Below the pieces are notes generated by a model. It searched no databases, was not told the origin of the DNA, and saw only the letters and a list, made by a program, of their open reading frames with translations. Shown one piece after another: positions 10,080 to 18,598 of a stretch of DNA of 64,000 bases (position 1 is its first letter; each line of letters starts with the position of its first letter). The position numbers and the translations under genes were made by a program. The DNA comes from Collinsella sp. WCA1-178-WT-3 (M1) (GTDB taxonomy: Bacteria; Actinomycetota; Coriobacteriia; Coriobacteriales; Coriobacteriaceae). Where the stretch lies: assembly GCF_009696325.1 (NCBI RefSeq), contig NZ_VUME01000007.1:36008-100007 (forward strand), written 5' to 3'.

Positions 10080-10253
10080 ATGGACGCAGTTTTTTCCTTT
10101 TTGTTTGGCACCCGCACCGGTTTTGCCATCCTTTTCGCCGGCGGCATCCTGCTGTTTGCGATTCTTGCCTTTGTAATGGAGAAGCGCACCCATAAGCTCT
10201 ACGTCGACCGCGGGCCCAAATCCGAAGAAGATCAAGACAGCTTCTGGGACTAA
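10080..10253 (+). CDS. Small single-pass membrane protein
   Basis: 57 residues. It starts MDAVFSFLFGTRTGFAI, has one hydrophobic segment (about residues 14-33), then a basic stretch (MEKRTHKLY) and an acidic C-terminus ending SFWD. AAGAAGG lies six to seven bases before the ATG, and a strong hairpin terminator follows, so I judge it real. By the positive-inside rule the C-terminal tail should be cytoplasmic. Function unknown. It is the only plus-strand gene between serS and proC. Confidence 0.65.
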   Translation: MDAVFSFLFGTRTGFAILFAGGILLFAILAFVMEKRTHKLYVDRGPKSEEDQDSFWD

Positions 10254-10408
10254 CCTGCCATTTAGGGACAGGTTTATTTTGGTCGGTTTTATCTGGGCAA
10301 ACGCAAGCGCCCCGCAACCGGTATCAACCCGGTTGCGGGGCGCTTTTCGCTATAGAGATAAAACCGCAGGAAAAACCTGCCAAAATAAACCTGTCCCTAA
10401 ATGGCAGG
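10254..10408. repeat. Nested palindromic element with perfect 29-bp arms
   Basis: Perfect inverted repeat of 29 bp: left arm 10254-10282, right arm 10380-10408. A second inner pair of 10 bp lies at 10285-10294 and 10356-10365. At the centre is a GC-rich terminator hairpin (10304-10347). The arm sequence CCAAAATAAACCTGTCCCT recurs near 56602, so this is a dispersed family. It separates the convergent small membrane gene and proC. Confidence 0.85.
10304..10347. terminator. Bidirectional terminator between small membrane gene and proC
   Basis: Stem AGCGCCCCGCAACCGG with its complement, loop of about eight bases, then TTTT on the plus strand. Confidence 0.7.
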
Positions 10409-10409
10409 T

Positions 10410-10411
10410 TT
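10410..10411. other. proC stop abuts the palindrome arm
   Basis: The proC stop codon begins two bases after the right arm of the 29-bp palindrome, so the element forms the immediate 3' boundary of proC. Confidence 0.6.
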
Positions 10412-11180
10412 ACTGAAGGGTGGCGTCGATGGCCTTGACCAGGGCGCTGCGCATGCCGGCGTCCTCGAGCGCGACGACGCCCTTGATGGTTGCGCCGCCG
10501 GGCGAGCACACGGCATCCTTCATCGCCGCAGGATGCTGCCCAGTTGCAAGCTGCAGTTTCGCCGTACCCAGAACCATCTGGCTCACAATGCGATAGGCGT
10601 CAGCGCGCGGAATGCCGTGCTTGACGGCCGCGTCGCCCAGGGCCTCAATCGCCATGGCAACAAATGCCGGGGCGCAACCGCCCACGGTACCGCCCACAAA
10701 CAGCAAGCTCGTATCGAGCTCAACGACAGTGCCAAGCTTTCCGAGCAGGTCGAGGACCACGGCACGCTGCTCGCCGTTGAGCGTAGAGGACTTCTCGCAG
10801 GCGATGACGCCCTCGCCCACCGAAACCGGTGTATTGGGGACCGTCGAGATGTGCGCGACACCCGGCAGAACCTGCTCCCACTTGACACTGTCCCAAGTCC
10901 AGGCGACCGAAAGGACGACCTTATCGGCAAGAGTATCCTTGAGCGGAGCGAAGACCTTCTCGATCATGTACGGCTTGACCGCAGCAACCACGATATCGGA
11001 TACAGCGACAACCTCCGCCGCATCACGACAGGCAAGTATCCCACGCGCCTCACAGCGCTCAACCAGGGCATCGTAGCGGCCCGCGCAGGCACACATGTCG
11101 CTCGCAGCCACACCGGCGGCAATCCAGCCATCGGCCATAGCGCTCGCCATATTGCCAAAACCGACAAATCCAATCTTCAT
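10410..11180 (-). CDS. proC: Pyrroline-5-carboxylate reductase
   Basis: Last step of proline synthesis: NAD(P)H-dependent reduction of 1-pyrroline-5-carboxylate to L-proline in the cytoplasm. The Rossmann motif GFVGFGNMASAM is at residues 4-15. The VKPYM cofactor-loop region, NTPVSVGEG and the C-terminal dimerisation domain with CSPGGATIKGV follow in family order. 256 residues, slightly short for ProC but complete. AGAGGAC precedes the ATG. It is the last gene before a strong palindromic terminator and is 73 bases downstream of rlmH. Confidence 0.95.
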   Translation of the reverse strand: MKIGFVGFGNMASAMADGWIAAGVAASDMCACAGRYDALVERCEARGILACRDAAEVVAVSDIVVAAVKPYMIEKVFAPLKDTLADKVVLSVAWTWDSVKWEQVLPGVAHISTVPNTPVSVGEGVIACEKSSTLNGEQRAVVLDLLGKLGTVVELDTSLLFVGGTVGGCAPAFVAMAIEALGDAAVKHGIPRADAYRIVSQMVLGTAKLQLATGQHPAAMKDAVCSPGGATIKGVVALEDAGMRSALVKAIDATLQ

Positions 11181-11253
11181 ATCTCATAGTCCTCTCAGAC
11201 AGATTCTTCAAATCGAGAGCTATTGTCCCACGGCATTGTTTCGTGTTGCCGAC

Positions 11254-11724
11254 CTATTTGTGATACGGCTCACCACGGCTAATCTTGCAGGCGCGGTAGA
11301 CCTGCTCCAGCAGCACCACGCGCGCCAAGTTATGCGGCAAGGTAATGCGTCCAAAGCTGAGCATTTCGTCAGCTCGTGAGCGAACATCGTCGCTCACGCC
11401 GTCCGATCCGCCAATCACAAAGGCGATGTCGCTGTTGCCTCGCAACATAAGATCATCGAGCCGCGCCGAGAGTTCCTCACTCGAGCGCTCTTTGCCCTCA
11501 ATGGCCAGCAGGATCACATGCGCTCGGGGCGGCAGGGCTGCAAGAATCGCCGCTCCCTCCTTGTCGCGCGCGGCATCCACGCCGCCCGCCTTGGCCGGGT
11601 CGATATCGGCCACCTCGCGCATATCCACCTTGGCATAGGCGCCCAGGCGCTTGGTGTACTCGGCGCAGGCATCCTTCCAAAAACGCTCTTTGAGCTTACC
11701 GACGCATACAACGGTGCACTTCAC
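11254..11724 (-). CDS. rlmH: 23S rRNA (pseudouridine1915-N3)-methyltransferase RlmH
   Basis: SPOUT-fold methyltransferase modifying pseudouridine 1915 in helix 69 of 23S rRNA on assembled ribosomes. 156 residues, the family size. The SAM-binding motif FVIGGSDGVS and the C-terminal knot (LARVVLLEQVYRACKI, ending EPYHK) are clear. GTG start with AAGGAG nine bases upstream. It begins six bases after the SPFH gene stop, so the two are probably cotranscribed. Confidence 0.95.
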   Translation of the reverse strand: MKCTVVCVGKLKERFWKDACAEYTKRLGAYAKVDMREVADIDPAKAGGVDAARDKEGAAILAALPPRAHVILLAIEGKERSSEELSARLDDLMLRGNSDIAFVIGGSDGVSDDVRSRADEMLSFGRITLPHNLARVVLLEQVYRACKISRGEPYHK

Positions 11725-11730
11725 GCGCGC

Positions 11731-12669
11731 CTACTCCTTCGAATCGTTTTGAACTTTGCCGGCGGTCAGCATCTGCTCGAACATAGAGGCCGACTGCGAA
11801 AAGTCGCTCGGCAGCACGACCGTCGATGTTTTACCCGTGCGAGCGAACTCCGTCATCATCTCGGACCATTGCGTAAACATGAACAGCTGGTTGGCCTCAT
11901 CGTTGCCGACGCCCGTCTCCTGGATAATCTCGAGCGAATCCTTGATACCCAGCGCGATGGCCTTGCGCTGGTTGGCGATGCCTTCGCCCGCCTTTTCCAT
12001 TGCCTCGGCCTCGGCGGTCGCCTCGGTAACGCGCTTGATGCGGTCGGCCTCAGCGAGCTCCTGCGCAGCAGCGCGCTTGCGCTGGGCGGCGTTGATGTCA
12101 TTCATAGAGTTCTCGACCTCGGTCGGCAGCGCAATCTTGGTGATGAGCGTCGAAACGAGGGTAAAGCCGTAGGCGGCCATCTGCTCGGATACGGTGGCGT
12201 TGACGTCCTTGGCAATGTCATCCTTCTTGGCAAAGACCTCATCAAGGGTATAGACAGGGATGGAAGAGCGCAGGGCATCGGTAATGAAGTCGCGCATCTG
12301 GTCGACGGGCTCCTGCAGCATGTAGTAGCTCTTGTAGATGCCCGAATCTGCCGGGCCGGCTCCCATGTCATAGCTCACGTGGTACTGAGCAGAGACCTCA
12401 AGGCCGATAGTCACGTTGTCCTGGGTCTTAACGTCGATCCCAAAACCGTTTTTCATGGTGCGCAGACTCACCGTGGCGGCCTTGCGGTCGATCACGGGCA
12501 CCTTCATGTGGAAACCCGCGTTGACGATGCGGTTAAACTTGCCCAGGCGCTCGATGATCACAGCATGCTGCTGTTCAACGACATAGCAGGCGTTGGGAAG
12601 CAGTAGCAACAAAATGATGATGGGAAGTAGAAGGCTCGTAAGGGCAGCGATAATACCGGATAACAGCAT
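11731..12669 (-). CDS. SPFH/Band 7 (stomatin-prohibitin) membrane protein
   Basis: Membrane-anchored scaffold of the stomatin/QmcA type. One N-terminal membrane segment (about residues 5-28) is followed by the SPFH domain starting CYVVEQQHAVIIERLGKF (about 29-215). Then comes an Ala/Glu-rich coiled coil (RKRAAAQELAEADRIKRV, about 205-255). The likely role is organising membrane microdomains or protease complexes. The ATG at 12669 follows GGAGGAGAG; the upstream in-frame start is rejected. Upstream of rlmH in one probable transcript. No NfeD partner is adjacent. Confidence 0.9.
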   Translation of the reverse strand: MLLSGIIAALTSLLLPIIILLLLLPNACYVVEQQHAVIIERLGKFNRIVNAGFHMKVPVIDRKAATVSLRTMKNGFGIDVKTQDNVTIGLEVSAQYHVSYDMGAGPADSGIYKSYYMLQEPVDQMRDFITDALRSSIPVYTLDEVFAKKDDIAKDVNATVSEQMAAYGFTLVSTLITKIALPTEVENSMNDINAAQRKRAAAQELAEADRIKRVTEATAEAEAMEKAGEGIANQRKAIALGIKDSLEIIQETGVGNDEANQLFMFTQWSEMMTEFARTGKTSTVVLPSDFSQSASMFEQMLTAGKVQNDSKE

Positions 12670-12739
12670 GGTCTCTCCTCCGATGGGCACACGTTGGCAC
12701 TAGGATACCCGCACAAAGCAGCCATGTGACACCATCAGG

Positions 12740-12975
12740 AGGCCCATAACAAAAAAGCTCCCATTGCTGGGAGCTCTTTCAATCAATGGTGCGGGCGAAA
12801 GGACGTCCGCGTATCCGCTGCGCGGATCCGCACCGGCTTCGCCCGCCTGCCGGCGGACTCGCCAGCTCGCTAAAAACGCTCCGCGTTTTCTTGACGCTCG
12901 CTCCTTCGCAGGTTCAAGTCCCTGCGATGGGCCCATAACAAAAAAGCTCCCATTGCTGGGAGCTCTTTCAATCAA
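12740..12975 (-). repeat. tRNA-Leu-linked 189-bp duplication with hairpin array
   Basis: The tRNA-Leu 3' end plus terminator (stem AGCTCCCA/TGGGAGCT) next to the gene is repeated 189 bp away; the CCA complements lie at 12976-12978 and 12787-12789. The array (about 12809-12910) contains ATCCGC/GCGGAT, CCGGC/GCCGG and AAAACGC/GCGTTTT (12873-12889). It ends in an inverted T-arm GGTTCAAGTCC at 12911-12921 that matches the unusual TTCAAGT loop of this tRNA-Leu. The region has no genuine ORF. Confidence 0.85.
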
Positions 12976-13062
12976 TGGTGCGGGCGAAAGGACTTGAACC
13001 TTCATGGGGTTGCCCCCATACGGACCTGAACCGTACGCGTCTGCCAATTCCGCCACGCCCGC
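12976..13062 (-). tRNA. tRNA-Leu(CAG)
   Basis: 87 nt with encoded CCA. Acceptor GCGGGCG/CGCCCGC; anticodon stem TACGG/CCGTA with loop TTCAGGT gives CAG. A long variable arm is present. The T-loop is TTCAAGT. Confidence 0.96.
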
Positions 13063-13073
13063 GTGCAGGAATT

Positions 13074-13102
13074 AGAATAACGGAGCACCACCGTGAACGC
13101 AA
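13074..13102 (-). promoter_or_regulatory. Candidate promoter of tRNA-Leu
   Basis: -35 TTGCGT (13102-13097), 17-bp spacer, -10 TATTCT (13079-13074), eleven bases upstream of the tRNA. Confidence 0.5.
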
Positions 13103-13105
13103 GAA

Positions 13106-14023
13106 CTATTTTTGAAAAAGTTTGCAGGCATTGTCCCACGCAGCTTGCGCAATTGCCTCTGCTTTCTCTCCAGTACGATCGACACGGTCGTTGACCAGCG
13201 CGTTTGCCGTGATGGAAATCATTGCCGGCTCACACTCAAGACCGCGAATGGGCTCCGGAGCCATATACGGGCAATCCGTCTCGAACAAAATACGGTCGAG
13301 CGGGGTCGCCGCGAATGCCTCGCGCACATCATTGTTGCGCTTAAAGGTGGCCGCGCCGCCATAGGCGATATAGCAGCCCAAACCCACAAAGCGCTCCATC
13401 GTGGCGCGATCCTCGCCAAAGCAGTGCAGCACGCAACCGGCCTGAGGCACACCCACCTCGCGCAACACGTTGTACGCATCCACATGCGAGGAGCGCTCCT
13501 CGTCCGTGTCCTCATGACGCAGATGCAGCTCTACCGGCACATTGCGGCGTACGGCAACCTCGAGTTGGCGCGCCATACAGTCGATCTGCACGCTGTGGGG
13601 CGCCGGCGCGATGCCGTCGTCGTAATCCATGTGGTAGTCCAGACCGATCTCGCCGATACCGACGCATAAGGGATCATCAAGCGCAGCAACGACCTGTGCA
13701 TGAATGTCATCGGTATAGTCCGGCGCGCCATAGGGGTGCACACCGGCGAGATACTTTATCTGCGGAATATCCCGCATCGGCAAAATCTCGCGCACCAGCC
13801 AGTCGCTATAGTCCGTCACGCTGCGTTTGTCGGCAATGGGATCAAAGATCGTCACCAACAGGTCGACGCCTGCAGCCTTGGCGCGCACAAGCGTCTCGGG
13901 TACTTCCTTGCCCCAAAACGAGAGCAAGTGCGCGTGCGTATCGGCAAGCGGCGCCAAGGGCACGGGGCAAGCAACCGTTTTCTTTTTCTTGGTAAACGTC
14001 ACGCGCTCGTCATTAGGCATCAT
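13106..14023 (-). CDS. tatD: TatD-family metal-dependent hydrolase
   Basis: Amidohydrolase-fold DNase of the TatD family, cytoplasmic. Metal ligands are visible in order: His-x-His in ADTHAHLLSF, Glu in CVGIGEIGLDYH, His in VELHLRHED, His in VLHCFGED and Asp in LFETDCPYMAPEP. 305 residues, some 40 longer than typical because of a basic N-terminal tail (TKKKKT). The start overlaps the end of rsmA by 11 bases, indicating translational coupling. Confidence 0.92.
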   Translation of the reverse strand: MMPNDERVTFTKKKKTVACPVPLAPLADTHAHLLSFWGKEVPETLVRAKAAGVDLLVTIFDPIADKRSVTDYSDWLVREILPMRDIPQIKYLAGVHPYGAPDYTDDIHAQVVAALDDPLCVGIGEIGLDYHMDYDDGIAPAPHSVQIDCMARQLEVAVRRNVPVELHLRHEDTDEERSSHVDAYNVLREVGVPQAGCVLHCFGEDRATMERFVGLGCYIAYGGAATFKRNNDVREAFAATPLDRILFETDCPYMAPEPIRGLECEPAMISITANALVNDRVDRTGEKAEAIAQAAWDNACKLFQK

Positions 14024-14873
14024 GGATTAGCTCCTGAGCCAGACGGACAAAATCGGCAACGCCAAGCGTCTCGGCGCGTGTGGTGGGCGCGATGCCGCAA
14101 GCCTCAAAGGCGGCATCGAGCACGTCCTTGGCAAAGCCGTTGGCGCTCATGGAATTGCGGATGGTCTTGCGACGCTGAGCAAACGCAGCGTCAATCACGC
14201 GGGCCACAAACTCGCGATCAAGCCCCTCGGGCGCTACGCCGTCGACACGGTCGATGCGCACGACGGCCGAATCCACATGCGGCGCCGGCATAAAGCAGCG
14301 CGGCGGCACCTCAAAGCGACCCGTCACCTGCGCATACAGGCCGAGCTTTGCCGTATAGCCGCCGTAGGTCTTGTTGCCCGGCGTTGCGGCAATGCGATCG
14401 GCAACCTCCTTTTGAACCATGACGACGGCGCGCTTGAGCGCGGGCATCGTCTGGAAGAACTGCAGAATGATCGTTGCTGCCACGTTATAGGGCAAGTTCG
14501 CGACAAATACCGTCGGCTCACCGCCCGCGGCCTGCTCAATCTGCTCCGGACACACCTTGAGCGCGTCGCCCATGATAAAGCGGAAGTTGGCATAGTCGGT
14601 GGCATGGGCATCGAGCACCGGCTCGAGCTCGGAATCGGCCTCAATCGACGTGACGCACGCCGCCTCCTGAAGCAGCGCAAGCGTGAGCGTTCCAACGCCC
14701 GGACCGACCTCGAGCACGCGCTCATCGCCCGCAAGTTCGGAAAGCTCGCAAATACGCTCGATCACATGGTTGTCGATCAGGAAGTTCTGGCCCAGGCGAT
14801 GCTTGGTCGCAAGGCCAAACTCCTCCAGCAGCTCCCTTGTTGCCGTGGGGTTTGCCAAAGGCGAAGTTGTCAT
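14013..14873 (-). CDS. rsmA: 16S rRNA (adenine1518/1519-N6)-dimethyltransferase RsmA (KsgA)
   Basis: Dimethylates two adenines near the 3' end of 16S rRNA during small-subunit maturation. Motif I is VLEVGPGVGTLT, the catalytic motif IV is NLPYNVAATI, and the substrate start RLGQNFLID is diagnostic. 286 residues, normal length. The metG terminator lies between metG and this gene, so rsmA-tatD is probably its own two-gene unit. Confidence 0.96.
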   Translation of the reverse strand: MTTSPLANPTATRELLEEFGLATKHRLGQNFLIDNHVIERICELSELAGDERVLEVGPGVGTLTLALLQEAACVTSIEADSELEPVLDAHATDYANFRFIMGDALKVCPEQIEQAAGGEPTVFVANLPYNVAATIILQFFQTMPALKRAVVMVQKEVADRIAATPGNKTYGGYTAKLGLYAQVTGRFEVPPRCFMPAPHVDSAVVRIDRVDGVAPEGLDREFVARVIDAAFAQRRKTIRNSMSANGFAKDVLDAAFEACGIAPTTRAETLGVADFVRLAQELIHDA

Positions 14874-14906
14874 AGTTGCCTCCTTAGCATGGTGGCGGCG
14901 TCTTGA

Positions 14907-14940
14907 AACAAAAGGGCATGGACCGTTGCGGCCATGCCCT
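14907..14940 (-). terminator. Rho-independent terminator after metG
   Basis: Stem AGGGCATGG/CCATGCCCT with a ten-base loop followed on the minus strand by TTTTG, 40 bases after the metG stop. Confidence 0.8.
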
Positions 14941-14980
14941 TACACCTAAACAGCAGATTGCCGATATGGCGCGCGGCGTC

Positions 14981-16582
14981 TTAACCCAGACGCGGGAACA
15001 GCGGCTCACCCTTCTCGACGGGCTGACCACCGGCAAGCAGACCCCAAGCGCAAATGCCCTTGAGGTCGTCGCTCGCGGCCTCGTCCTCGCACGACAGGCG
15101 GCGCAGGGCCTCGGTAGAAGTCTGGGGCATGAGCGGCATCAGCAGGTGAGCGGCAATGCGGATGGCCTCGAGGAGGTTGTAGATCACAAACGCCAGCTCG
15201 TCGGCCTTGGCCTCGTCCTTGGCAAGTGCCCAGGGCTCGGAGTCCTCGATGTAGTGGTTGGCGGCGTGGATGAGCTCCATAACCTCGTCTTTGGCTCCAC
15301 CGTAATCGAGTACGTCCATCTTGGCCATGTAGCGCTCGGCCAGGCCATCGGCGATCTTTGCCAGCGGGTTATCGAACGCATCGAACGATGCGGGCTTGGC
15401 GGGCGCGCAACCGTCAAAGTACTTGCCGCTCATGTTGAGCGAACGCGAGATGAGGTTGCCCCAGCTGTTAGCGAGATCGGCGTTGTAGACCTGCTCCATG
15501 CGATCGAAGCTGATAGCGCCGTCGGTGCCGGGGACCACGTCGGTCATAAAGTAGTAGCGATAACCCTCGACGCCCAGCATGTCGATAACATCCTGCGGGG
15601 CAATGGCGTTGCCACGGCTCTTGGACATCTTCTCGGCCTTGCCAGTCTCGGCATTGCGCACGGTCAGGAAGCCGTGGGCAAAGACGTGCTCGGGCAGAGC
15701 CTCGCCAATGGCCATGAGCATAGCGGGCCAAATGACGCAGTGGAAGCGAATGATGTCCTTGCCCACAATGTGGAACTGCGCAGGCCAGCGATAGGCCAGC
15801 TCGGCACGGGCCTCGTCGGTGTCGACACCGTAGCCGACAGCCGTCATGTAGTTGAGCAGCGCGTCGAACCACACATAGGTCACATGGCCCTCATCGAACG
15901 GAACCTGGATGCCCCAGTCAAAGCTCGTACGGCTCACGGAAAGGTCGTTGAGGCCGCCCTCGACAAAGCTACGCACCTCGTTCATGCGGAATGCAGGCTC
16001 GACGAAATCGGGATGCTCGTCATAGAGCTTGAGCAGCTTGTCCTGGAAAGCGGAAAGCTTGAAGAAGTAGGACTCCTCCTGCACGCGCTCGAGCGGACGG
16101 TGACAGTCGGGGCACAGGTGCTGGCCGACGCTGCCGTATTCCTCGTCACCCTTCTGGACCTGCGTGTCGGTAAAGTAAGTCTCGTCGGGCACACAGTACC
16201 AACCGTCGTAGCTGCCCTTATACAGGTAGCCAGACTCCTTCATGCGCTCCCACAGATACTGCACCGCATGATGCTGGCGCGGCTCGGTGGTGCGGATAAA
16301 GTCGTCGTTGGAGATCTCGAGTTTGCTCCAAAGCTCCTTAAAGTGCGGAGCCTGGCTGTCGGTCCACTCCTGCGGCGTCATGCCATGCTTGGCTGCGGCC
16401 TCGGCGACCTTCTCGCCGTGCTCGTCCATGCCGGTCAGGAACTTGACGTTATAGCCGGCGGAGCGGCGATAGCGAGCCTGGACGTCGGCGATGATGGTGG
16501 AATAAGCCGTGCCCAGATGCGGATCGGCATTGACGTAGTAGATGGGCGTCGTGATAAAGAACGAAGGCTTGCTTTGATCCAT
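14981..16582 (-). CDS. metG: Methionine--tRNA ligase
   Basis: Class I synthetase charging tRNA-Met with methionine, cytoplasmic. The HIGH-type signature is PHLGTAYST and the KMSKS loop is intact (EKMSKSRGN). The connective domain contains one CxxC pair (LCPDCHRPL). 533 residues: no C-terminal EMAP/tRNA-binding domain, as in short bacterial MetG. It sits 70 bases after rsmI and ends at a terminator, so rsmI-metG likely share a transcript. Confidence 0.96.
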   Translation of the reverse strand: MDQSKPSFFITTPIYYVNADPHLGTAYSTIIADVQARYRRSAGYNVKFLTGMDEHGEKVAEAAAKHGMTPQEWTDSQAPHFKELWSKLEISNDDFIRTTEPRQHHAVQYLWERMKESGYLYKGSYDGWYCVPDETYFTDTQVQKGDEEYGSVGQHLCPDCHRPLERVQEESYFFKLSAFQDKLLKLYDEHPDFVEPAFRMNEVRSFVEGGLNDLSVSRTSFDWGIQVPFDEGHVTYVWFDALLNYMTAVGYGVDTDEARAELAYRWPAQFHIVGKDIIRFHCVIWPAMLMAIGEALPEHVFAHGFLTVRNAETGKAEKMSKSRGNAIAPQDVIDMLGVEGYRYYFMTDVVPGTDGAISFDRMEQVYNADLANSWGNLISRSLNMSGKYFDGCAPAKPASFDAFDNPLAKIADGLAERYMAKMDVLDYGGAKDEVMELIHAANHYIEDSEPWALAKDEAKADELAFVIYNLLEAIRIAAHLLMPLMPQTSTEALRRLSCEDEAASDDLKGICAWGLLAGGQPVEKGEPLFPRLG

Positions 16583-16651
16583 GGGGTTTGTCCTCCAGAA
16601 AAACGTTGCATACAGGGGATGATTCTAACGCAAGGGCTGGATATCCTCCAT

Positions 16652-17530
16652 CTATTGCATATTGAGCACCATGGCATAGACATCGCGCTTGCGGCGTGAA
16701 TACTTCTGAGACAGGCGCTTGGCCACCGCAGAGGCGGGCTCCCCCTCCTCGAGCGCGACACGGATATCCGCGCGCAGGGCCTCATCGGGATCCGCTGCCG
16801 CTGCGCCAACCGGCACGATGCCGGCCTCCTCGTCTTCACTCGGTGGCGCAATGACCAGCGCAATCTCGCCCTTTACTTCGCCGCGAGCACGCAGCCCCTC
16901 GGCAAGCTGGGCGGCGGGCCCGCGCAAGACCTCCTCGTGCAGCTTGGTGAGTTCGCGGCAGACGGCAACCTCACGCTGGGGAAAGACCTCCGCCACGGCC
17001 TCGAGCGTCGCCACGATGCGATGTGGAGACTCGTAGAAGATGAGTGCGCCGGGCACCACGGCAAGGCGCTGCAAACGGCGCACGCGGTCGCCGTGCTTTC
17101 GGCCCAAAAAGCCCTCGAAGAAAAAATGCTCGCAGGGAATACCGGACGAAACGAGCGCCGTGACGCAAGCAGAGGGCCCGGGAATAACTTCGACGGGCAC
17201 ATCGGCCTCACGCGCCGCCTCGATCAGCGCTTGGCCGGGATCGGACACGCTCGGCATGCCGGCATCCGAGGCAAAAGCGAGGGTCTCCCCCGCCAGCAGG
17301 CGGTCAACCAGGCCGGCGGCGCGGCTGGCGATCACATTCTCGTCACAACGGACAAGCGGCTTGGAAATGCCCAGGTGCATCAGTAGCTTTGAGGTCACGC
17401 GCGTGTCCTCGCAGCAGATCGCATCGGCGGCGGCAAACGCCTCGCCAACGCGCGGAGACAGGTCGCCCAGGTTGCCGATGGGTGTTCCGACCACATAGAG
17501 TTTGCCCGTACGGGCGCTGTTTTGCGTCAT
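16652..17530 (-). CDS. rsmI: 16S rRNA (cytidine1402-2'-O)-methyltransferase RsmI
   Basis: Tetrapyrrole-methylase-fold enzyme that 2'-O-methylates C1402 in the 16S decoding centre. Diagnostic motifs are VVGTPIGNLGDLSPR at the N-terminus, ASDAGMPSVSDPG, and VIPGPSACVTALV. The C-terminal 50 residues are acidic then basic, with a small helical domain (AVAKRLSQKYSRRKRDVY). 292 residues. It begins six bases after the GH5-like gene, suggesting cotranscription. Confidence 0.95.
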   Translation of the reverse strand: MTQNSARTGKLYVVGTPIGNLGDLSPRVGEAFAAADAICCEDTRVTSKLLMHLGISKPLVRCDENVIASRAAGLVDRLLAGETLAFASDAGMPSVSDPGQALIEAAREADVPVEVIPGPSACVTALVSSGIPCEHFFFEGFLGRKHGDRVRRLQRLAVVPGALIFYESPHRIVATLEAVAEVFPQREVAVCRELTKLHEEVLRGPAAQLAEGLRARGEVKGEIALVIAPPSEDEEAGIVPVGAAAADPDEALRADIRVALEEGEPASAVAKRLSQKYSRRKRDVYAMVLNMQ

Positions 17531-17536
17531 ATCAAC

Positions 17537-18598
17537 CTATTCAATCATGCCGCGCTCGAGCGTACCGAGCGCCGCGCGGGCGTCCCATGCTGCGATACGT
17601 TTCTCGGTCTTCCACGTTTGGAAGAACCAACCGGCAGCCGGCGCAAACGAAGCCAGCTGATTGGCGATAAACACGCGCTCGTAGGCATTGCGGCCCTCGG
17701 GCGTAACCGACGAGTTGGCAAAGATCGCCGCGCCCGACCATTCGCCCACCAGCACGGGGAACCCTGTCGAAATCGCTTCTTTAAGCTCGCGCTTGTTGCG
17801 GGAAATCGCCGTCGTCAGCCCGCGGGGGCTCGTGATGTCGAGCGCATGCTCGTCGCGGTAATGGTACAGGTGAAGGTCCATGTAGACGTTCTTGTACTTG
17901 GTGCCGCGCATAAAATGCTTCCACTCGCTGGGATGTCCCGACGACGAGAAGACGACGATCTTATCCTCGGGCATATACGAACGGACGAGCTCGTAGGCAT
18001 CGCGATAGAAATTGCGCAGGTAGTGGGCCGGAATGCCATCCGTCATGGTGAAGAGGCTCTTGCGGACACTCATCTGCGGCGTATCCAGCAGCTCAATGCC
18101 CAGAAGGCTTTCGGCTTCGCCGTAGCGATCGGCCAAACGCTCCAGCACGTCGAGCGCAACGTGACGACCGTTGGTGGACGAATGCCACTCGGCAACAGCC
18201 TCCGGCGTGGTGGGCGAATCGTTGGAATCGCCCTGGCCACCGGGCACAGTCGCTAGATCGAGCAGCACGCGAATGTCATACTTGGCAGCCCACTCAATTG
18301 CACGGTCAATGTAGTCGATAACCGAAATGTAGGACGCATCGGACTCCTGCGAGCCAAAGGCATACCAGGGCACCGGCAAACGCACGGCATTGAGACCAAT
18401 CTGCGCCATACGGCGAAAATCATCTTCGCTTACGAATGTCTCATAATGGCGACGCATGCGCTCGTTATAGGCAGCAGTGCCCATGGCTTCTTGCAGTTCC
18501 GCCGCATTGGACGCACCTGTCGCCGCGTACAGCGACGGGGTCACCCAAGGCTCGGGAATAAACCAGCCAGAGAGATTAACGCCGAGTATCCTCTCCAT
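17537..18598 (-). CDS. GH5-family glucanase-like protein lacking the acid/base Glu
   Basis: 353-residue TIM-barrel protein resembling exo-1,3-beta-glucanases: it begins LGVNLSGWFIPEPWVTPSL, like the EXG1 type, and has LNAVRLPVPWYAFG and MDLHLYHYRD. The nucleophile Glu is present in LVGEWSGA. The acid/base motif, normally NEP, reads DTP in GIELLDTPQ, so the catalytic Glu is replaced by Thr. No signal peptide is present; it is probably cytoplasmic. The ATG at 18598 follows AAGGGGG; a longer upstream reading lacks a ribosome site. Either an inactive or binding protein, or one with altered chemistry. Confidence 0.82.
   Translation of the reverse strand: MERILGVNLSGWFIPEPWVTPSLYAATGASNAAELQEAMGTAAYNERMRRHYETFVSEDDFRRMAQIGLNAVRLPVPWYAFGSQESDASYISVIDYIDRAIEWAAKYDIRVLLDLATVPGGQGDSNDSPTTPEAVAEWHSSTNGRHVALDVLERLADRYGEAESLLGIELLDTPQMSVRKSLFTMTDGIPAHYLRNFYRDAYELVRSYMPEDKIVVFSSSGHPSEWKHFMRGTKYKNVYMDLHLYHYRDEHALDITSPRGLTTAISRNKRELKEAISTGFPVLVGEWSGAAIFANSSVTPEGRNAYERVFIANQLASFAPAAGWFFQTWKTEKRIAAWDARAALGTLERGMIE

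Noticed and set aside
12700..13056. 118-residue frame beginning MAELADAYGSGPYGG
   Set aside because: This is the translated tRNA-Leu sequence plus its array, a well-known annotation artefact.
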